Assembly (NCBI GenBank): GCA_002794105.1
Contig: PHFL01000070.1
Span: 13,974-77,973 of the forward strand
Direction of reading: 5' to 3'
Length of the DNA: 64,000 bases
From: Candidatus Thermochlorobacter aerophilus
GTDB taxonomy: Bacteria > Bacteroidota > Chlorobiia > Chlorobiales > Thermochlorobacteraceae
This document shows positions 17,589 to 27,459 of the stretch, piece after piece (positions within the stretch are counted from its first letter, which is position 1; every line of letters starts with the position of its first letter). The notes beneath the pieces were generated by a model that saw nothing but the letters and a program-made list of their open reading frames with translations, was not told the origin of the DNA and made no database searches. Made by a program: the position numbers and the translations under genes.

Positions 17589-18947
17589 GTGATACACAAA
17601 AATAACATTTTGCTATGGATTCGTGTAGGGCTAGTCTGGGGGCTGTGCGGCGTAGCATGCTCATGGTGCAAGGCACAAACCAGAGTTGCATCAAATCCAA
17701 CACCAAAGCCCTCGCAAGATACGGTAAAGTTGGTTACGGTGGTCTTAGAGCGCGCCAATGAAGTAACTGGCGGGGAATTCATTGACTCGACGGTCTCACC
17801 ACCGCTACTTGAGGAATTTCGTGCCGCCACTGGCAATGTGCTCTTTCGTGAAAGTACGACAACCGTGGAATGCGATACAGCAGTGCAATTTCTGACCACA
17901 CGCAAAATTCGTGTCGTGGGCAATGTCAAAATCGTGCGCGATACGGTAACGATTACTGGCTACGAAGGTTTCTACTTTCCAGATGCGCGTCGCTCTGAAC
18001 TCAAAAAAGATGTAACGCTTTCCGATACCAAAGTGCTACTCAAAAGTGATTCTGGCATTTATTTAGGCAATCAACGCTGTGCAATTTTCAGTGGTAGTGT
18101 CTCGCTCAAGGATAGCGCAAGTATGGTCTTTTGTGATAGCCTGGTCTATTTTCGCGACAATGCGCGCTCGCAAGCCTTCCGCAATGTTCGCCTCATCAAC
18201 TTTGCCGACAATGCCATCATCACAGGCGGATATGCTGAACACTTCAACAATAGTGGATATAGCTTCATCATTCAGCAGCCACTGCTAACTAAAATTGATA
18301 GCACGCAAAACGGCAAGGTTGATACGCTCTTGATTCGTGCCGTGAGAATGGACTCCTATCGCGGTCAGCAAGATAGTGTGCCTCGCATAGAGATGCAGGA
18401 TAGCGTGAGAATTCGCTGGGGTACCGACCTTTATGCCAAAGCAAAAAATGCAACATATCGGCTCAAAGACCAAAAAATTTTGCTCTACGGTCAACCTATT
18501 GTCTGGTTCGAGCGCTCACAACTTACTGGCGACTCCATGGTAGTGCAACTCAAGGAGCGTGAAAAAAAACTGCGTATCGAGAAAGTCTATATCTATCGAA
18601 ATGCATTTTTGGTATCGAAGGACTCGCTTGATAAAACGGGGCTAAAGTTCAATCAAGTCTCTGGGATAGATATGGTTATCACGTTCGATGACAGTGCGCG
18701 TATTCAACAGGCAGATGTCTACAAGCAAGCTCGAAGTTTGTATTACACCTACGATGGCACAAAGCCACGCGGCGCCAACGCATCGAGCGGTGATGAAATC
18801 AACATTTACTTTCGTAACAACCGCGTGCGTCGAATTCGAGTTCGAGGCGATGTGGAAGGCGAGCAGTATCCTGAGCGGTTACTGTTTCGCAAGGATTTGA
18901 ACCTGCCCGGATTTCAGTGGCGCGAAACCGAAAAGCCAGTGCTATGA
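17589..18947 (+). CDS. OstA/LptA-like lipopolysaccharide-transport periplasmic protein
   Basis: An exported beta-jellyroll protein resembling the OstA-like N-domain (LptA/LptC family), which in Bacteroidota-type bacteria appears in long forms and is expected to help carry LPS across the periplasm. I prefer GTG 17589 because it gives a compact signal peptide (ILLWIRVGLVWGLCGVACSW then CKAQ) and leaves room for promoters. An ATG at 17556 would give 463 residues. Repeating short motifs (VVGNVKIVRDTVTITGYEG, KDVTLSDTKVLL, GSVSLKDSASMV) reflect the repeated OstA strands. It overlaps the flippase gene by four bases (ATGA), so the two are coupled. Confidence 0.75.
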   Translation: MIHKNNILLWIRVGLVWGLCGVACSWCKAQTRVASNPTPKPSQDTVKLVTVVLERANEVTGGEFIDSTVSPPLLEEFRAATGNVLFRESTTTVECDTAVQFLTTRKIRVVGNVKIVRDTVTITGYEGFYFPDARRSELKKDVTLSDTKVLLKSDSGIYLGNQRCAIFSGSVSLKDSASMVFCDSLVYFRDNARSQAFRNVRLINFADNAIITGGYAEHFNNSGYSFIIQQPLLTKIDSTQNGKVDTLLIRAVRMDSYRGQQDSVPRIEMQDSVRIRWGTDLYAKAKNATYRLKDQKILLYGQPIVWFERSQLTGDSMVVQLKEREKKLRIEKVYIYRNAFLVSKDSLDKTGLKFNQVSGIDMVITFDDSARIQQADVYKQARSLYYTYDGTKPRGANASSGDEINIYFRNNRVRRIRVRGDVEGEQYPERLLFRKDLNLPGFQWRETEKPVL

Positions 18948-20272
18948 ACCCCCTGACAACATTGCCAACCCTGCGCCTGAAGGTCGCACAGCTACTAAAA
19001 CGGCTCTATACCTCACAGTTTATCCGCAATGCCTCGCTGGTCATGGTGCTCAGTGTAGTTTCAAAAACTTTGGCATTTTTTGCCTCAGCATTTGCAGCCA
19101 AGTCTATGGGACCTGTCCACTACGGCATTTCTGGCATAGCACACACCAGTGCCCTTCAAGTTGGATTGCTCTACTACTTAGGACTCGATACCGTGGCAAT
19201 TCGGCGTATTGCAGCAAACAAATATGCCGACAGTACATGCAAACTGATAGAGACCATTATCACGCTGCGATTATGCATTGCAAGCGCTATCGCACTGATT
19301 TGGACAGGAGCGGTTTGGCTAATGGCAGATGAACTGCATAAAATGGCATGGACCTGCGCAGGCGTAATCCTGTGGCTGAATGCCTTACAACTGAATTTCG
19401 TCTTCACCGCCATTGAAAAAATGCCCACGCTCAATGCAATTCAGACCTTTGCGACCAGCCTTTCGGCACTCGGTATATTTCTCGTCTTCAAACCGGGGGC
19501 ACCAGCTGGGTTGGATTTGGTCTTTACAGCAACTTCGACAGCTATCATAATTGGGCTGAGCTGGATGGCATATTGGCGCGAGTTTGGACGCTGGCCTGTG
19601 TCAAGTGTATTGTTCCACTTGCCAACAGCAGAGCTGCAAAATGTACTTAGTGAGTCATGGAAGTATTTTGTAACAGTGCTCGTCTTGTATCTTTTCACCT
19701 TCTTTCAAATTCCATTGATAGAGATGCTCTCGAGCACACATGAAGCAGGTATCTACCGCACTGCCTTTGCCTTGACATCGGGATTAGACTACTTTTTGCA
19801 GAGTTTCTACCTACTGCTTTTTCCGCGTGTCATTGCATGGAAAGAGCAGAATGAGCAAGTCTTGGCTGAGCAGCAGCAGCGTGCCTTTTTGCTCTTCAGT
19901 GCCCTTGGTGTTGCCATAGCAATAGTGGTGTGGATTGGAGCACCAATTTTCTACAAGCATTTTTTAGGACGAGAATTTTTAGCAGGAGTAGATGCCTGTC
20001 GAATCCTGATGCTGGCTAAACTCACGGGTTTTGCTGTGCAAATTTACATACAGCTACTGATGGCAATGAAGCGTGATACGGATTTCATGATTATCTCTTG
20101 CCTTGGGGCGGCAATCAGTCTGACGCTCAGCCTGTTGCTTATTCCAAGCATGGGCGGTTTTGGTGCAGCATGTGCTGCAGCGACAGGCGAGATGATAATT
20201 AACGCATCATCTGTGCTGTGGTTTAGAAAGCTGAGACAGGCTCAATTGGCAGTAGCGGAGGCAAAATCATAA
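18944..20272 (+). CDS. Polysaccharide flippase (Wzx/MurJ-like MATE-fold membrane protein)
   Basis: A 442-residue integral membrane protein with about 12 hydrophobic helices and the N-terminal pattern of oligosaccharide flippases (LVMVLSVVSKTLAFFASAFAAKSMGP). These proteins move undecaprenyl-linked oligosaccharides to the periplasmic face. ATG 18944 overlaps the stop of the OstA-like gene; an in-frame ATG at 18917 would extend into it and is less likely. Pairing with a lipopolysaccharide-transport protein and nearby wecB suggests O-antigen or capsule export. Which repeat unit it carries is unknown. Confidence 0.82.
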   Translation: MNPLTTLPTLRLKVAQLLKRLYTSQFIRNASLVMVLSVVSKTLAFFASAFAAKSMGPVHYGISGIAHTSALQVGLLYYLGLDTVAIRRIAANKYADSTCKLIETIITLRLCIASAIALIWTGAVWLMADELHKMAWTCAGVILWLNALQLNFVFTAIEKMPTLNAIQTFATSLSALGIFLVFKPGAPAGLDLVFTATSTAIIIGLSWMAYWREFGRWPVSSVLFHLPTAELQNVLSESWKYFVTVLVLYLFTFFQIPLIEMLSSTHEAGIYRTAFALTSGLDYFLQSFYLLLFPRVIAWKEQNEQVLAEQQQRAFLLFSALGVAIAIVVWIGAPIFYKHFLGREFLAGVDACRILMLAKLTGFAVQIYIQLLMAMKRDTDFMIISCLGAAISLTLSLLLIPSMGGFGAACAAATGEMIINASSVLWFRKLRQAQLAVAEAKS

Positions 20273-20361
20273 AGATAGCCTAAAGCACATACAAGTGAAG
20301 AACAATACGATTTGGTGTGTAGCTATTGGTACAGCTTGAGCCGTGAGAGATGGCAGAGAAA

Positions 20362-20413
20362 AAGAGCCTCGAAGCATTAGCATTTACATTGGTGGCAATA
20401 CTTCGAGGCTCTT
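20362..20413. terminator. Strong hairpin downstream of the flippase gene
   Basis: AAGAGCCTCGAAG (20362-20374) pairs perfectly with CTTCGAGGCTCTT (20401-20413) around a 26-base loop. No T-tract follows on either strand, so it may be a transcript-stabilising 3' stem or a Rho-aided terminator for the OstA-flippase unit. Nothing else is recognisable in 20273-20570. Confidence 0.5.
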
Positions 20414-20570
20414 GAAGTGAGGTAAAAATTGAGCTCATATAAACGGTGCAGACAAGTTACTGCAAAGTGCAGCGGCAAAGTCAAGCGGCTAAGTTCAAGT
20501 GCTGAACAAGCCCAAGACAGGAATCAGGATGAATGTGAAGCACTGCACAATAGACATGCCCTTGCTCGAT

Positions 20571-20978
20571 TTACTCATTCAGACGACGAAACCATCGTGA
20601 GAGAGTGCGCTTCAGCTGGCGCATAGTTCGGCGTAGTGAAAAGCGAGCTAACACTTCATCTTCAGAGCTTTCAAGGAAACGCTCGCAGTACTCTTTGAGG
20701 TTCATCTGCATACGAAGCTGGAGGCGACGGTAGCGCATTTCACCGAAGAAGTGAGCAATATCGCGCTCATTGGCTTGACGCATGCGCACTTGCGATTCAT
20801 AGTCACAGTTTTCTCTGACGCGCCGCATTTCTTCTAAGCGCTCTTTAAGATAGGCGATTTCCTTGCGTGTCAGCTCGCCCGAGTAAATGTAGAGCTCGGG
20901 AATTTCAAGGAAATCAAAATTATCGAGTTGAATGTTGGAGAGCAGTTTTTCATTGCGCTTGTCAACTTTGCCGGTCAT
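20571..20978 (-). CDS. Hypothetical coiled-coil protein
   Basis: A 135-residue charged protein with no family that I recognise. It has no signal peptide or membrane segment. Residues about 38-115 are rich in R, E, L and M with heptad spacing (AYLKERLEEMRRVRE, RRLQLRMQMNLKEYCERFLE), so a coiled coil or helical hairpin is likely. The C-terminus is strongly basic (RRTMRQLKRTLSRWFRR) and could bind nucleic acid or acidic lipid. A very good ribosome-binding site (GGGAGGAAG) precedes ATG 20978, unusual for this genome and supporting a real gene. It stands alone, with over 90 bases on each side. Confidence 0.65.
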   Translation of the reverse strand: MTGKVDKRNEKLLSNIQLDNFDFLEIPELYIYSGELTRKEIAYLKERLEEMRRVRENCDYESQVRMRQANERDIAHFFGEMRYRRLQLRMQMNLKEYCERFLESSEDEVLARFSLRRTMRQLKRTLSRWFRRLNE

Positions 20979-21074
20979 GTTACTTCCTCCCTTCCAGCGG
21001 ATTTAAAAAGTGGGATATAGCAGGCAAAATTTGACAAACTATATTGTGATTTCAAAACGAGTGGCAAGAAATGG

Positions 21075-21881
21075 TTATGCAGCTTTATAGGCGCGGCGAA
21101 TTTCGTAAAGCGTGAGCACAGGAATAGTCTCAGCCTTTATGAAGCCAGCTTCGCGCATCATCATGGTCAAGTTGCCTTTGAGAAAATCCTCTGCATATGG
21201 CTCAAGAAAGAGCATGCTGCTGATGTGCCCACCAATCTTTGACAACTCACTTGACTGTGCACCATCGAACACAATAAACACACCGTTAGGCTTGAGCACT
21301 CGCAATGCTTCGCGCATCACATTCAGGCCAGCACTGGGTGGCAACTCATGAAATAGAAGTGAAGCAGTAACGGCATCGAACGAGTTGTCTTCAAACGGCA
21401 GATGCTCGGCATTAGCATGGAGGAAAGTGATGTTATAAAATGAGCGCGCCTTGAGCTTTGCTGCAGCAATCATGTAGGGAGAAAGGTCAATGCCTGTGAT
21501 GTGTGCATGTGGCAAGTGCTCTGCAATGAAGCGAGTTGCTGTGCCCGTGCCGCAACCTAAATCCAAAACATTGCTGACATCTTTTGGAAAGGTCTGTGCA
21601 AGGGTTGTGCGCAAGTAGGTCTCGCTAGGAAAGAGAATCTTGTTAGTGATGGGGTCATATGTAATTGCGGCATCTTTGTTGAGATAGCCACCATCGACAC
21701 TGTGAAAATCTTGTAAATAGTATTCTGGGTAGTGCAAATCTGGATTGGCGACTTTTTCAGCCTCGGCTTGCAAGTCAACACCATCAAAAATGCGTTCAGT
21801 CAGCAGCGGTCGCAGCCATGCTTCGTTGGCTTCGAGAAAATTGACAATACCTTGCTGAATAAAGTTGCGAGCAACTTTCAT
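21075..21881 (-). CDS. Class I SAM-dependent methyltransferase
   Basis: A 268-residue methyltransferase from ATG 21881 (MKVARNF); an in-frame start at 21947 would add 22 residues unlike the family. Motif I VLDLGCGTGTATRF, the acidic GIDLSPYMI, motif II NAEHLPFEDNSFDAV and ALRVLKPNGVF are all canonical for Methyltransf_11. About 90 residues precede the catalytic core, longer than the minimal UbiE type, suggesting a substrate-recognition head. It is isolated, so the substrate (quinone, lipid or pigment) cannot be assigned. It does not match any bacteriochlorophyll methyltransferase that I can recognise. Confidence 0.8.
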   Translation of the reverse strand: MKVARNFIQQGIVNFLEANEAWLRPLLTERIFDGVDLQAEAEKVANPDLHYPEYYLQDFHSVDGGYLNKDAAITYDPITNKILFPSETYLRTTLAQTFPKDVSNVLDLGCGTGTATRFIAEHLPHAHITGIDLSPYMIAAAKLKARSFYNITFLHANAEHLPFEDNSFDAVTASLLFHELPPSAGLNVMREALRVLKPNGVFIVFDGAQSSELSKIGGHISSMLFLEPYAEDFLKGNLTMMMREAGFIKAETIPVLTLYEIRRAYKAA

Positions 21882-22433
21882 ACTGCAGAAGATAAGCGTT
21901 GTAGAAAGGTAGTAACTGTAACGACAATCTCTGGTTCGACGTTTCAAAAAGTGCTACGAGAGAGCTTGTGTGCTCAATAAGCTGAGCAACAGCAACATGG
22001 AACGCACTCTGCCTTCCAGCAGTATCAGAAAAGAATCCAAAGCGGAAAGATGCAAAATTTCTCAGTTGTGCTAATTGATGATTGCGAGCTATTGCGTCTC
22101 TCAAGGGTATTCAATCAAAGTTAGCTTATGCAAAATAAAGAGAGTTCTCACCACGATGCTTGCAGACAATGAGGAACGGTCTGCAGAGAAGAGCTCATCA
22201 AATGTTCTGTTGTAATTCTTCCTTGAATCGTATAGCACTGTTATGGTGCACAAAAGAGTGTTGGAGCCTGTGTTGGAGCCTGAATCAAATCGGGCAGGTC
22301 TTGCATTGAAAAATTTTTTGCACTATACTCGAGCTGAGCACAAAAGAAAAGCAGTGCAGGCGTTGCACAAGCCGCAAGAGCACACTGCACTGATGACACA
22401 AGATCACTCTATCACAAAACAACAAAACAAGCG

Positions 22434-25400
22434 ATGAAGAGAGCGATACTATGCTTCGTAGCATTATTTTGGCTGAGCGCGCTTAGCCAAGCACAGCAGC
22501 AGACTCAAACCATCTCTGGTCGAGTCATAGATGCTGAAACAAAGGAAGGATTGCCCGGTGCTGTGGTCTCCATTCCAGCCCTGCGCATCGGCAGCTCAAC
22601 GAACGCTAATGGCGAATACTCCTTCAAGGCACCAGTGGGGAAGCATACCGTTGAAGTCAAACTCATCGGCTATGAATCCAAATCCCAAACCATTACGCTG
22701 ACAGCCGATGAACCCGTCAGACTGGATTTTGCCCTCAGAGTCAAAGCCTCACAAGCTGAAGAGGTCGTGGTCTTGGGTCTGTCTGGTGAAATTGAACGCA
22801 ACAAGCTGGGCGCAGCAGTCGGCACGGTCTCTGGTGAGCGCATCAATAACATTGCCTCACCAGCGGCAATTGACGGACTGTCTGGGCAAGTAACTGGTAT
22901 TCAGGTCACGCGCGGTTCTGGCGTGCCCGGTGGCTCAACTTTTATCACCGTTCGTGGTCCAAAATCCATCCGGGGCAGCTCAGAGCCAGTCTACATTGTG
23001 GATGGTGTCATCATTGACAACTCTCAAACCAGCCCAAACCAAGCGGCTGTGGATGCTGGGGCGCGTGCGATTGACATCAATCCGCAAGACATTGAATCGA
23101 TCGAGGTGTTGAAAGGTCCGGCGGCGGCGGCGATTTATGGTGCAGTGGCGGGCAATGGTGTCATCATCATCAACACCAAGAAGGGCAAGTATAACAGCAA
23201 CGAGCGCCCGACGAAAATCAACGTGGCTGGGTTTTATGAGACATCCAGTCCGTTGGGTTCAATTGATTTGCAGAAGGAATACGGTCAGGGCGTCAATGGC
23301 ATTGCTGGACCGAATGCTTATCGAGAACCTGGGCCTGGAGAGACGCGTGGAACACCGGGCGTTGCGCTATCTTGGGGACCGAGGATACAGCCGGGTCAGC
23401 CTGTGTATGACCAGCTGAATGGGATTTTTCGCACGCCGAACAGTTTTCAGCAAACCATCAGCGTGTCGGGCGCGGCGTCATACTTTGACTACTATGTAGG
23501 GGGCACCTTTGACCAGAATCAAGGGGTGTTCAGAAACTCGGACCTAAACAGGAGTAACTTTCGTGCAAATGTAGGATTTACGCTGCTGCCTGGGGTGCGT
23601 TATACTACCACAAACAACTATATTATTTCACAGACACTCATCCCCACCGTTGGAAACAGCATTTCGGGTATCTACCTGAGCGCGTTGCGCACACCGCCGA
23701 CCTTTGACAACACTCGCGCATATGAGCCAGACGGCTCACAGCGGCGTTATGGACCGTACGACAACCCAATTTGGACGCAAGAGAACAACTCCTACACGTC
23801 ACGGTTGAGTCGTTTCATTCACAACTCGGCGTTGAACTGGGATATTTATCAAGAACCAACTTCAGGGTTGTTCTTGGGTGCAAGAGCACAGTTGGGCTTA
23901 GACCGCTATGACCAGACGAATGTCTATATCTTGGCGCGTGGCGCAAGAGATGCGAACTTCGGTCCTGGCGGTGCGGGTGCAATTGTTACAGACCCGCGTT
24001 TTGACAATCAGTTGAATCTAGAATTTTCGGCGACGGCGAAGTATAACTTTACCAAAGACATTCGGGCGACGCTGATTGCGGGCGGGCAGTATATTTCGCT
24101 TCGTCGTGATGCCATCAATGCACAAACAAACGACATTTCACCCTTCTTCAGTCAGTTGAATTCAGGTGCAACACAAGTTGCCTCATCATCTCGTGTGGAA
24201 TCGGTGCTCATAGGGCAGTTTGGACAACTGACGGTGGATGTCTTTGACCGTATTGCTTTGACGGCGAGTTTGCGGCGAGATGGGTCATCGGCGTTTGGGA
24301 CGAGTCAGCCGTTTTCTTTCTTCCCGAAGGCTGGGTTGTCATACAATCTTGGTCAGGAGAGTTTCATGGAGGGTTTGAAGGGGATTGTGGATAATGTGGT
24401 GATTCGTGCTGCATATGGGGAGTCGGGTTCGCCGACGCAGCCTGACCCATATGCTACAAACTTTCTTTACACCTCAGGCGGCATTACAGGCTCATTTGCA
24501 AGAGGCACATGGTCGAACCGCTTAGGCTTTGCGGGTATCAATGCCTCAACGGTCGGTGGAGCGACACAAGATGTTCGTCCAGAACGGTTAGTAGAACGTG
24601 AGATTGGGCTAAACTTGGGATTTTGGAACAACCGCATCAATGTAGAGGCAAACTACTATGTACAGACCATATTTGATATGATTGTCTCATTCCCTGTGCC
24701 AATTTCCACGGGATATAACTCTGTGCTTCGCAATGCAGTATCTATGACCAATCAAGGCTTCGAGCTGGCAATTCAGGGCACGATTCTCAACACGCCTGAG
24801 TTGACATGGAATGCGACGATTAACTACACGCGCTTCAACAATGTGGTCAATTCTCTATCAGGAGCAGCACCAATTTCGTTAGGAGGCTTTACAGGCATCG
24901 CCGAGCCATATGTCAATGCGGGCCAACCATATGGTGCACTTTTAGTGCCGGGCTGGCTGCGAGACCAGAATGGAAATATTGTGCGTTCAGGTCGAACATG
25001 GGTGCAGGTTGATGCAAACGGCAATATGGTGCGAGATGCCAACAACCGTGTCATCAGCGTGGCGCCCAATTCGCCAAATTCCCGGTTGGTGGTATCTGGC
25101 GCATTCAGCACCCGTGATGTTGCCAATAACGGTGCAATCGCAGGACTGATCGGCGCGCCAGTGCAAGACGCACAGCCCATATTCGGTGCAGCTAACCCGT
25201 ACCCAGCTTACACCTTGGCTGTGCGCAACGACTTTCGCATCTTGAAGAACCTTTCCATCAGCATCCTGTTTGATGGCGTGTTTGGTAACCAAATCTTCAA
25301 CGGCACGCAAGGTGGTCTAATCAACTTTGGAACTTGGGGACCGACCAGAGACCGTGAAGAACCTGCTTTCTTCGAGGGTGAGCCCATCATTGTGGACCCT

Positions 25401-25763
25401 GCACGCACAACGCCACTCACGCTGTTTGGAGTAACCTATCAGCCTGGGCAGCAAGTGCAAAGAACAGTGCTGTATCGTGGGTTTTTGAGTGGATTTATTA
25501 TTGCCGAGCCGCACATACAGGATGGGAGTTTTCTGCGCCTCAGGGATGTAACGATTCAATACAATTGGGATATTTTGAAGGACTTTGGCATCAGCCAAGT
25601 GACATTCATTTTCTCGGGGCGTAATCTTGCAACATTTTTCAAGAGCTACACAGGCTATGACCCTGAAGTCAACACCTTCGGTAACTCAAATGCGCGCGGC
25701 ATTGACTGGTTCCAGTTTGCGCAGATTCGCTCTCTGCGTTTTGGTGTGCAGCTCACATACTAA
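22434..25763 (+). CDS. SusC/RagA-family TonB-dependent outer-membrane receptor
   Basis: An 1109-residue TonB-linked transporter. The signal peptide ends SALSQAQ, followed by a carboxypeptidase-regulatory-like beta-sandwich (GRVIDAETKEGLPGAVVSIP, about 30-105). The TonB-box/plug region has EVVVLGLSGEIERNKLGAAVG, YIVDGVIIDN and VLKGPAAAAIYGAVAGNGVIIINTKKG, and a 22-strand-type barrel runs to the end. SusC proteins import glycans, peptides or other large ligands together with their SusD lid. SusD is 72 bases downstream. No glycoside hydrolase or regulator is nearby, so the ligand is unknown. The 486-base gap upstream (21948-22433) has a short direct repeat of TTGGAGCCTG and no gene. Confidence 0.95.
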   Translation: MKRAILCFVALFWLSALSQAQQQTQTISGRVIDAETKEGLPGAVVSIPALRIGSSTNANGEYSFKAPVGKHTVEVKLIGYESKSQTITLTADEPVRLDFALRVKASQAEEVVVLGLSGEIERNKLGAAVGTVSGERINNIASPAAIDGLSGQVTGIQVTRGSGVPGGSTFITVRGPKSIRGSSEPVYIVDGVIIDNSQTSPNQAAVDAGARAIDINPQDIESIEVLKGPAAAAIYGAVAGNGVIIINTKKGKYNSNERPTKINVAGFYETSSPLGSIDLQKEYGQGVNGIAGPNAYREPGPGETRGTPGVALSWGPRIQPGQPVYDQLNGIFRTPNSFQQTISVSGAASYFDYYVGGTFDQNQGVFRNSDLNRSNFRANVGFTLLPGVRYTTTNNYIISQTLIPTVGNSISGIYLSALRTPPTFDNTRAYEPDGSQRRYGPYDNPIWTQENNSYTSRLSRFIHNSALNWDIYQEPTSGLFLGARAQLGLDRYDQTNVYILARGARDANFGPGGAGAIVTDPRFDNQLNLEFSATAKYNFTKDIRATLIAGGQYISLRRDAINAQTNDISPFFSQLNSGATQVASSSRVESVLIGQFGQLTVDVFDRIALTASLRRDGSSAFGTSQPFSFFPKAGLSYNLGQESFMEGLKGIVDNVVIRAAYGESGSPTQPDPYATNFLYTSGGITGSFARGTWSNRLGFAGINASTVGGATQDVRPERLVEREIGLNLGFWNNRINVEANYYVQTIFDMIVSFPVPISTGYNSVLRNAVSMTNQGFELAIQGTILNTPELTWNATINYTRFNNVVNSLSGAAPISLGGFTGIAEPYVNAGQPYGALLVPGWLRDQNGNIVRSGRTWVQVDANGNMVRDANNRVISVAPNSPNSRLVVSGAFSTRDVANNGAIAGLIGAPVQDAQPIFGAANPYPAYTLAVRNDFRILKNLSISILFDGVFGNQIFNGTQGGLINFGTWGPTRDREEPAFFEGEPIIVDPARTTPLTLFGVTYQPGQQVQRTVLYRGFLSGFIIAEPHIQDGSFLRLRDVTIQYNWDILKDFGISQVTFIFSGRNLATFFKSYTGYDPEVNTFGNSNARGIDWFQFAQIRSLRFGVQLTY

Positions 25764-25835
25764 AATTAGAAATTCGTAACTGTTCTCCTTTGCAGAAAAG
25801 ACAAATCACTAATAAACTTCGTCAGAAGAGAAACT

Positions 25836-27347
25836 ATGAAAAACCGATTACCATTCAAGCTTCGCCTTGCCAGTATGGTCGCAGTTGCTATGCTATGCAT
25901 ACAGAGCGGCTGCAGCGTAGACCCAAACCTGAACAACTCACCTAATGCGCCAAATGAAGCCGTTATTGGCACAATTGATGGACTCAATGCGCTGACCGTA
26001 GGCTTGATTTCAGGCGGCGGAGATTTCTACTCTGGTGACCGTGCAATGTTTGCCTCAATTTGGACATGGCAAATCATCAATGCCGACGGGCGCTCACAAA
26101 TTTTGCAGTGGAACGACTACGCCCAGTCGGTCGTCAATGAATTTAACCTCATCTGGCTACAAGGCTATCAGGTCGTCAAATCCGCTAACGACATTTTGCG
26201 CATTGCGCCAACCGTATCCATGCCCAGTGAATTGCGCAACACTTACATGGGCATTGCCTTCTGGTATAAAGCGCTGGCATTAGGCGAATTGGCAGCACTC
26301 TTTGGCTCTATCCCGATTCAGAGCTTAGAGGATGCAGGCGACTTTATCAAGCGCTTCGACCCGCCGCCATTTGTCAGTCAGGCTGAAGCCTATAGGCAAG
26401 TTCAAATCAATTTGGATTCAGCGTTAGCACGCTTTAGCGCTGGAACGGTTGCCCTGCCACAAGACCTTATCTACGGCGGTAACCGCGCCAACTGGATTGC
26501 AGCAACGCGCTCGCTCAAAGCACGCTACTTTTTGCATGTCAAGAATTACACGGAAGCACTCACAAATGCTAATGCTGGACTTTCGGGTAACACACCAAGC
26601 GTCAGAGCACGTGCCAATGCCTCGAATCCTAATGAAAATGCGCTCTTTGGTAGATTTTTAGCTAATGAGCAAGGCTTTCCTGTGCGCGCTGACAAATACT
26701 TCATGGATATTCTACAGAACAGAGATGAGATTTCAGGACCGAATGCACTTTCTCGCGCAGCAGGAGACGACGGCAAAATTGACACTCGAATCCCACGCTA
26801 CTTTGAAGCCCCAACTGCCTCGCCAGCGCGTGGCTCATTCTTCGGCTATGCATATGTGCCGAACCGATTCAGCGCCCGCACAGGCAATACCCAGCGCGAT
26901 TCAGCAGAACGCTCACCGGCAGGAGCGGCTTTCCTCAATAGAGCGCCGGGCGGATACGGCAACATCGGTACCGATTTCCCCATCATGAGTGCCGTAGAGA
27001 CTGATTTCATTCGTGCAGAGTGTCTGGCACGCACAGGTGCCTTAGATAGTGCCATCACACTGCTGAATCGACTCAGGGCATTAGGAGGCTTAGGAGACTA
27101 CCGCGGACCAAGAGAACAATTGGATGTGGTTAGAGAAATCCTGCGCCAAAAATACATCGCTCTGTTCCTTGAAGGACAAGCATACCACGATATGCGCCGC
27201 ACCAACACCTTGCCACGCCGTGCTGATGGCGGCGGTAGAGCGCCTCTGCGCTTTACATACCCGATTAACGAACGTCTGCGTCGACCTGATGTCCCAGCCG
27301 ACAATGACGCGCTGGTCTCAGCGCTGGTCGGAAATTCTATCTTGTAG
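25836..27347 (+). CDS. SusD/RagB-family surface lipoprotein
   Basis: A 503-residue lipoprotein with signal and lipobox SGC (Cys near 27, followed by SVDPNLNNSPNAPNEA). SusD proteins sit on the outer face of the outer membrane as the lid of the SusC barrel and bind the ligand. The helical TPR-like core and a C-terminal block typical of the family (ILRQKYIALFLEGQAYHDMRR) are present. It is cotranscribed with the SusC gene. An intrinsic terminator follows at 27372-27410, closing the pair before the TPR gene. Confidence 0.93.
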   Translation: MKNRLPFKLRLASMVAVAMLCIQSGCSVDPNLNNSPNAPNEAVIGTIDGLNALTVGLISGGGDFYSGDRAMFASIWTWQIINADGRSQILQWNDYAQSVVNEFNLIWLQGYQVVKSANDILRIAPTVSMPSELRNTYMGIAFWYKALALGELAALFGSIPIQSLEDAGDFIKRFDPPPFVSQAEAYRQVQINLDSALARFSAGTVALPQDLIYGGNRANWIAATRSLKARYFLHVKNYTEALTNANAGLSGNTPSVRARANASNPNENALFGRFLANEQGFPVRADKYFMDILQNRDEISGPNALSRAAGDDGKIDTRIPRYFEAPTASPARGSFFGYAYVPNRFSARTGNTQRDSAERSPAGAAFLNRAPGGYGNIGTDFPIMSAVETDFIRAECLARTGALDSAITLLNRLRALGGLGDYRGPREQLDVVREILRQKYIALFLEGQAYHDMRRTNTLPRRADGGGRAPLRFTYPINERLRRPDVPADNDALVSALVGNSIL

Positions 27348-27371
27348 CAGTTGTAGTGTTGAGTGACTTGC

Positions 27372-27410
27372 AAATGGCGCAGCAGAAGTGTTGCGCCATT
27401 TTCTTTTTTC
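27372..27410 (+). terminator. Intrinsic terminator of the SusC-SusD unit
   Basis: AATGGCGCA (27373-27381) pairs with TGCGCCATT (27392-27400) across a 10-base loop and is followed by TTCTTTTTTC. It lies 25 bases after the SusD stop codon and is a textbook Rho-independent terminator on the plus strand. Confidence 0.9.
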
Positions 27411-27459
27411 AGAACTAATTTTGGTAGCATACTGGATTGCCTTCTTGAGGAAGTAGAAC

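Noticed and set aside
22243..22437. 64-codon frame upstream of the SusC gene
   Set aside because: Low-complexity composition with repeated LEPVLEPE from a short direct repeat, no family and overlap with the SusC start.
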